From Amaranthus tricolor (lineage: Eukaryota > Streptophyta > Magnoliopsida > Caryophyllales > Amaranthaceae): 64,000 nucleotides of DNA. Position numbers and translations under genes: made by a program. The notes beneath the pieces were generated by a model. That model was not told where the DNA came from. It saw only the letters and a program-made list of their open reading frames with translations, and did not search any database. Below, in pieces: positions 60,232 to 64,000 of this stretch; positions within the stretch are counted from its first letter, which is position 1; the number at the start of each line of letters is the position of its first letter. Location of the stretch: NCBI RefSeq assembly GCF_026212465.1, contig NC_080053.1:11431176-11495175 (forward strand). Direction: 5' to 3'.

Positions 60232-62774
60232 TCATCCATGGATCATCATCCATGGATCATCATCGTCGTCTTGATCATCATCATTCCTTAGTCCTTGTTT
60301 TCGAATCTCCGCTTGATCCCAATCTTTCTTGCAAACACATATTTGAATACTATGTGGAGCAAGACGAGATCTCTTTTCGTCTAAAACTCTTCTACCTGTA
60401 CTAAAAGCAGACTCCGACGCAATTGTTGACGCAGGAATTGTAAGGATATCCTTTGCAATTCTCGATAAAATGGGAAATTTTACAGATTTTTCTTTCCACC
60501 ACTCTAAAATATTATAGCTACCTTGGTCAATTTCAAAGTGGTGTTTAAGATAACTATCTAATTCTAAATATGAGGTGGAGGGTGAAGAAGAAGATGATCC
60601 TACAAAACTATCATCTTGACTCATTATATTAGCTATTACCGAATTATAATAAGAGGAACGTGCCGAAACGCTAGCACACCTAGACGTATCGCGTTTTGGG
60701 TTAAATACACTAGCGTAATAATCATAGAGTTCTGCTAAAAGTTTTTTACATGTTCCAACATAATTATGTACATCAGTAGGCGGGCGATCTAACGATTGGT
60801 AGTAAAATCCTATTACTTTAGTAAGGATTTCAGTTTTAAAACATGGGTCTAAAATGGTTGCCATTCCATAAATATAAGGAAAATCGGAAAAATATGCCTT
60901 CCATTTTTCCATCATATCTGCAAGAATCGGCTTCAAATATGGGTTAGTTACATCAAGCGTATGTTTAAGGAGATGATAAAAAATAGTAATACACTCACTT
61001 ATTACTAAGTGAACGTTCGGTTCATAAACATATGAAAAAATTTTAATTGTGTGGCCATACGCTTCTAATATTTTATGTACACCTATAGCTAATTCCCAAG
61101 TGTCATCAGCTATATAGCTATCTGTACACTCACTATACAGTTGTGTTATAACTGGACGATAAGCAATCGCCTTTCTTAATAAATCGTTGGTTGAGCCCCA
61201 ACGTGTAGGAGTATCTAATGACCAATACACTTTTTTTAGTTGATATTGGTCACATAATTGTTTATATCGTCTCTTTATCTTTCCAATCCTAAGCCACTTC
61301 ACTATATCTCTAATTGGATCTAATAAATCGCTTAATTGTTTTATACCTGCTTGGCAAGATAAGTTAACTATATGCACACAACAACGTATGTGTAATAAGC
61401 TACCCCCAAGGATAAAACTAAATGCAGGTTCGTTAAACAAAAGTTCTATACATTTAATGTTAGCGGTTGCATTATCAGTAGAACAACAAAATATCTTATC
61501 TAATAAGTTCCATTCTCTACATATCTCTACTAATCTATATTTTATGTTTTCACCGGTATGTGTTTCTGGCATTGTCTCAAAAGCGATTATTCTTTTTTGA
61601 ATAATCCAATTTTGATCTATCCAATGTGCTGTTACACACATATAAGATTCTAAATGTGGGGGAGCAGACCAAATGTCAGTTGTTATGCTAACCCTACCAT
61701 TAAAAGATTTAAACATTTCAACTAATTCATCGCGCATTGATTCATATAATTTAATTGTGCGTCTTTTAAGAGTGCTCCTAGAGATTGCTCTATATTGTGG
61801 TTGTAAAGTTTTTCTAGTGAAACGCTCGTGTGCCCTACTTTCACCATGGTTAAAAGGCAATTCATCACAAATTACATACTTAGAAAATTCATCAATCATA
61901 TCATTACGATTATATTTAAAAGGCATACCTGTGCTGGAAATGTCCCACTGTCGGCTTCCACTTGTGGTCTCGCTGCCGCTTGCTGCATGAGTTTCTTTTG
62001 TGATTCTATGCTTCTTTGCCAAATGTTTGTTAAAAGATCCCGTACCACTACCTAACACGTATTCACAAAACACAATAAATAAATTTTTATAAAATATGAA
62101 TATATAATGTATGTATAAAAAACTTAAAAAGTATTTACCTCTGGCGAAACTGTATGCAAGTAAGGGCTTTACTCCTTGACTTTCACAAATTTGACAAGTG
62201 CATAAGAAAACATCTGGATTGTCGGTTGGTTCTTTTGTAAAATACGACCACACATGTGAAACAGCTCTACCACCAGGAGGTGGCATTGCCGGAAAAGGTT
62301 GTCATACTGGTTCATCTTCATCTAAATAAATAATTTAAAATTATAAAACTATAATTAAATAAATAAATAATTTAAAATTTAATTAATTTGAAGAATAAAA
62401 TTATAAAACTAACCGGTAGTTTGGAAATTGACTCGTTTACCACGAGCTTGTCTTTGTTGTTGTTCTTGTAGTTGTTCTTCATGTGATCTTGTTGATGACT
62501 GTCGAGATACATGTATCCCAATAGGGGTCGTTGGTTCCTCTTCTTGTTCTTCTTCTTCATCGATTTGTATTTTTCTTTCCACTTCTTCTGCATAATTATG
62601 TAATTCTGAGTCGTACCCTTCTGGATAATTTGGTTCATAATTATAATTATTAATCGAAGGTGTTGTTGATACCGATGGAGTAGAAGTGGCCTTTCTTTTG
62701 GAGGAGTTGGAACCTCCTAATGATTTTGCCACTTTAGTAACTTTTTTTGAGGCTTTTTTCAAAAATGAAGACAT
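60232..62774 (-). pseudogene. hAT transposase (BED finger, hATC domain), one nonsense codon
   Basis: Exons 62774-62414, 62321-62139 and 62051-60232. Introns of 92 and 87 bases have GT-AG ends, and phases add up to 788 codons. Exon 1 is basic then acidic. A BED zinc finger is split by intron 2: SHVWSYFTKEP and CTCQIC before it, FNKHLAKKHR after it. The RNase H-like core has DIWSAP and STDNATAN, with the large helical region between. The C-terminal hATC dimerisation domain has WWKEKSVKFPILSRIAKDIL, ASESAFSTGRRVLDEKRS and a final Asp-rich tail. The only lesion seen is TGA at 62302-62304, just inside exon 2, where CGA (Arg) would fit. A downstream ATG at 62286 could allow a product starting MPPPGG that still holds the BED finger. 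Confidence 0.88.
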
Positions 62775-63033
62775 GATTGATAATATTGTAATAATAATAG
62801 AATTAAGAAATAAATAAATAATTAATAGACTAATTATGTAATTAACTAAATTAAGAAATAATTAAAAGACTAATTATGTAATTAAGAGAATAATTGCGTA
62901 ATTAAAGAATTAAGTAGAGAGAGTAAGTACAGAGAGTAGGAGAAGAGATGAGTTGTGAACGAAAATAATTGAAAGTGGTGGGTATTTATAGAAAAAATTG
63001 CAACGGCTAGAAACGGCTAGTTAACGACTAGTT

Positions 63034-63270
63034 TTTCACGGTTCCGGTTCCATGGAACCGGTGGACCGGTTCACCCGGACCGGTCCCGGTTCCGGTTCCA
63101 TGGAACTGTTGGACCGGTTCACCCGGACCAGTTCCGGTTCCAAACCGCGGTTCTTAGGTCCGGTTCATGCAGTTTTTTTCCGACGGTTTCACGGTTCCGC
63201 GGTTCGGAACCTGGCACAAACGGTTCCGGTTCCAAGCGGTTCGGCACCGGTTCGGTTCCGGGTAACCCGC
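63034..63270. repeat. GC-rich subterminal repeats of the hAT element
   Basis: Overlapping words GGTTCCGGTTCC, CGGTTCACCCGGACC and GAACCGG recur more than ten times in a region otherwise poor in G+C. Such arrays are the usual hAT transposase-binding region. Confidence 0.75.
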
Positions 63271-63294
63271 CCCGTGGCCATCACTACCATCATG

Positions 63295-63525
63295 TAAATC
63301 TAACAAAGAGTTCACATCCCTCACATACTTATACTCATCACTTTTCTCCTTCACACTATTACTTAGAACAACAAAAATCATGCTAATTTCATCATTAACA
63401 ACCCTCCAAAACATATTTCTTCCACAACCTTTAGGTTTAATGGTTTCGAATTTCTCAATTACCAATGATACAATCTTGTCAAGATTACAATAAAAAGATA
63501 TTCTTATTGGAATTGACCTGCATGA
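63295..63525 (-). pseudogene. Unrecognised exon fragment cut by the hAT insertion
   Basis: An open minus-strand frame begins after an acceptor-like TTTTTTCATGCAG and reads through KFETIKPKGCGRNMFWRVVND and YKYVRDVNSLLDLHD. It then runs straight into the hAT terminus at 63286. The composition looks like real protein, but I do not recognise the family. It could be a host-gene exon or part of another element. Confidence 0.35.
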
Positions 63526-63624
63526 AAAAATAACAAGTTGAATTGATGAGTTTAATAAAAATAATTATAAAATAAAGGAAAATAAATTAACTTCTCTTGC
63601 GCTTTAATAAAAATAATTACAAAT

Positions 63625-64000
<376 letters not shown>

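Larger units (their letters stand above)
60232..63286 (-). mobile_element. hAT transposon, right terminus at 63286
   Basis: On the minus strand it begins TAGTGATGGCCACGGGGCGG, a hAT-style end, followed by a GC-rich subterminal region and a three-exon transposase. The left end lies below 60232 and is not located, so the 8-bp TSD could not be checked. Confidence 0.75.

Overview
This window is nuclear DNA from a flowering plant. The evidence is a class III peroxidase gene with a secretory signal and a plant-type intron, a plant SPT2-like gene, (AT)n and (AAT)n microsatellites, and plant lineages of Ty3/gypsy (Tat, Tekay/Del), Ty1/copia, RTE LINE, CACTA, hAT and Mutator-like elements. A eudicot, possibly of the Caryophyllales, is my guess from the style of the small repeats; the sequence does not prove it. 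No prokaryotic features or CRISPR arrays are visible. Most of the window is nested transposable elements. The only apparently intact host gene is the peroxidase (11.5-14.2 kb, minus). The other recognisable host locus, an SPT2 homologue (52.5-56.8 kb, plus), is decayed.

Layout. 1-7.26 kb: right part of a Tat-lineage Ty3/gypsy element on the minus strand (tandem-repeat 3' region, broken integrase, long gag-pol frame, PBS, 5' LTR). 7.37-9.14 kb: solo LTR with 5-bp target duplication (TSD). 9.2-10.1 kb: foldback structure built from short subrepeats. 10.4-10.8 kb: CACTA end. 11.5-14.2 kb: peroxidase gene. 15.3-17.0 kb: complete small CACTA with 3-bp TSD. 17.1-21.1 kb: Tekay-like LTR, PBS and truncated gag. 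22.0-26.0 kb: small hAT element carrying a full-length RTE LINE (both with TSDs). 26.4-27.3 kb: second RTE piece. 28.0-31.0 kb: CACTA end region carrying a short gag-only copia element. 31.5-31.8 kb: long hairpin. 33.8-35.3 kb: CACTA with a transposase relic. 35.7-36.2 kb: second subrepeat foldback.

The main structure is a Mutator-like element at 36,199-51,943 with roughly 140-bp terminal inverted repeats and a perfect 9-bp TSD (CTTCTATGT). It carries an uninterrupted MuDR-type transposase, a decayed plant-mobile-domain (PMD) gene downstream, and a small GRF-type zinc-finger gene on the opposite strand. A 10.1-kb Tekay gypsy element with almost identical LTRs and a perfect TSD (ATGCA) sits inside it. 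Without the gypsy insert the MULE would be about 5.6 kb. It lies at the 5' end of the SPT2-like gene, whose last exon is also split by a solo LTR (TSD CCAAG).

58.75-59.12 kb holds a hairpin Mutator MITE with a 9-bp TSD. 60.2-63.29 kb holds a hAT element with a three-exon BED-finger transposase broken by one nonsense codon. The right edge is a 320-bp AT array with a palindromic centre, followed by an LTR-like start. Coordinates, splice sites and TSDs were read by eye; family assignments rest on recognised motifs, not on a database search.
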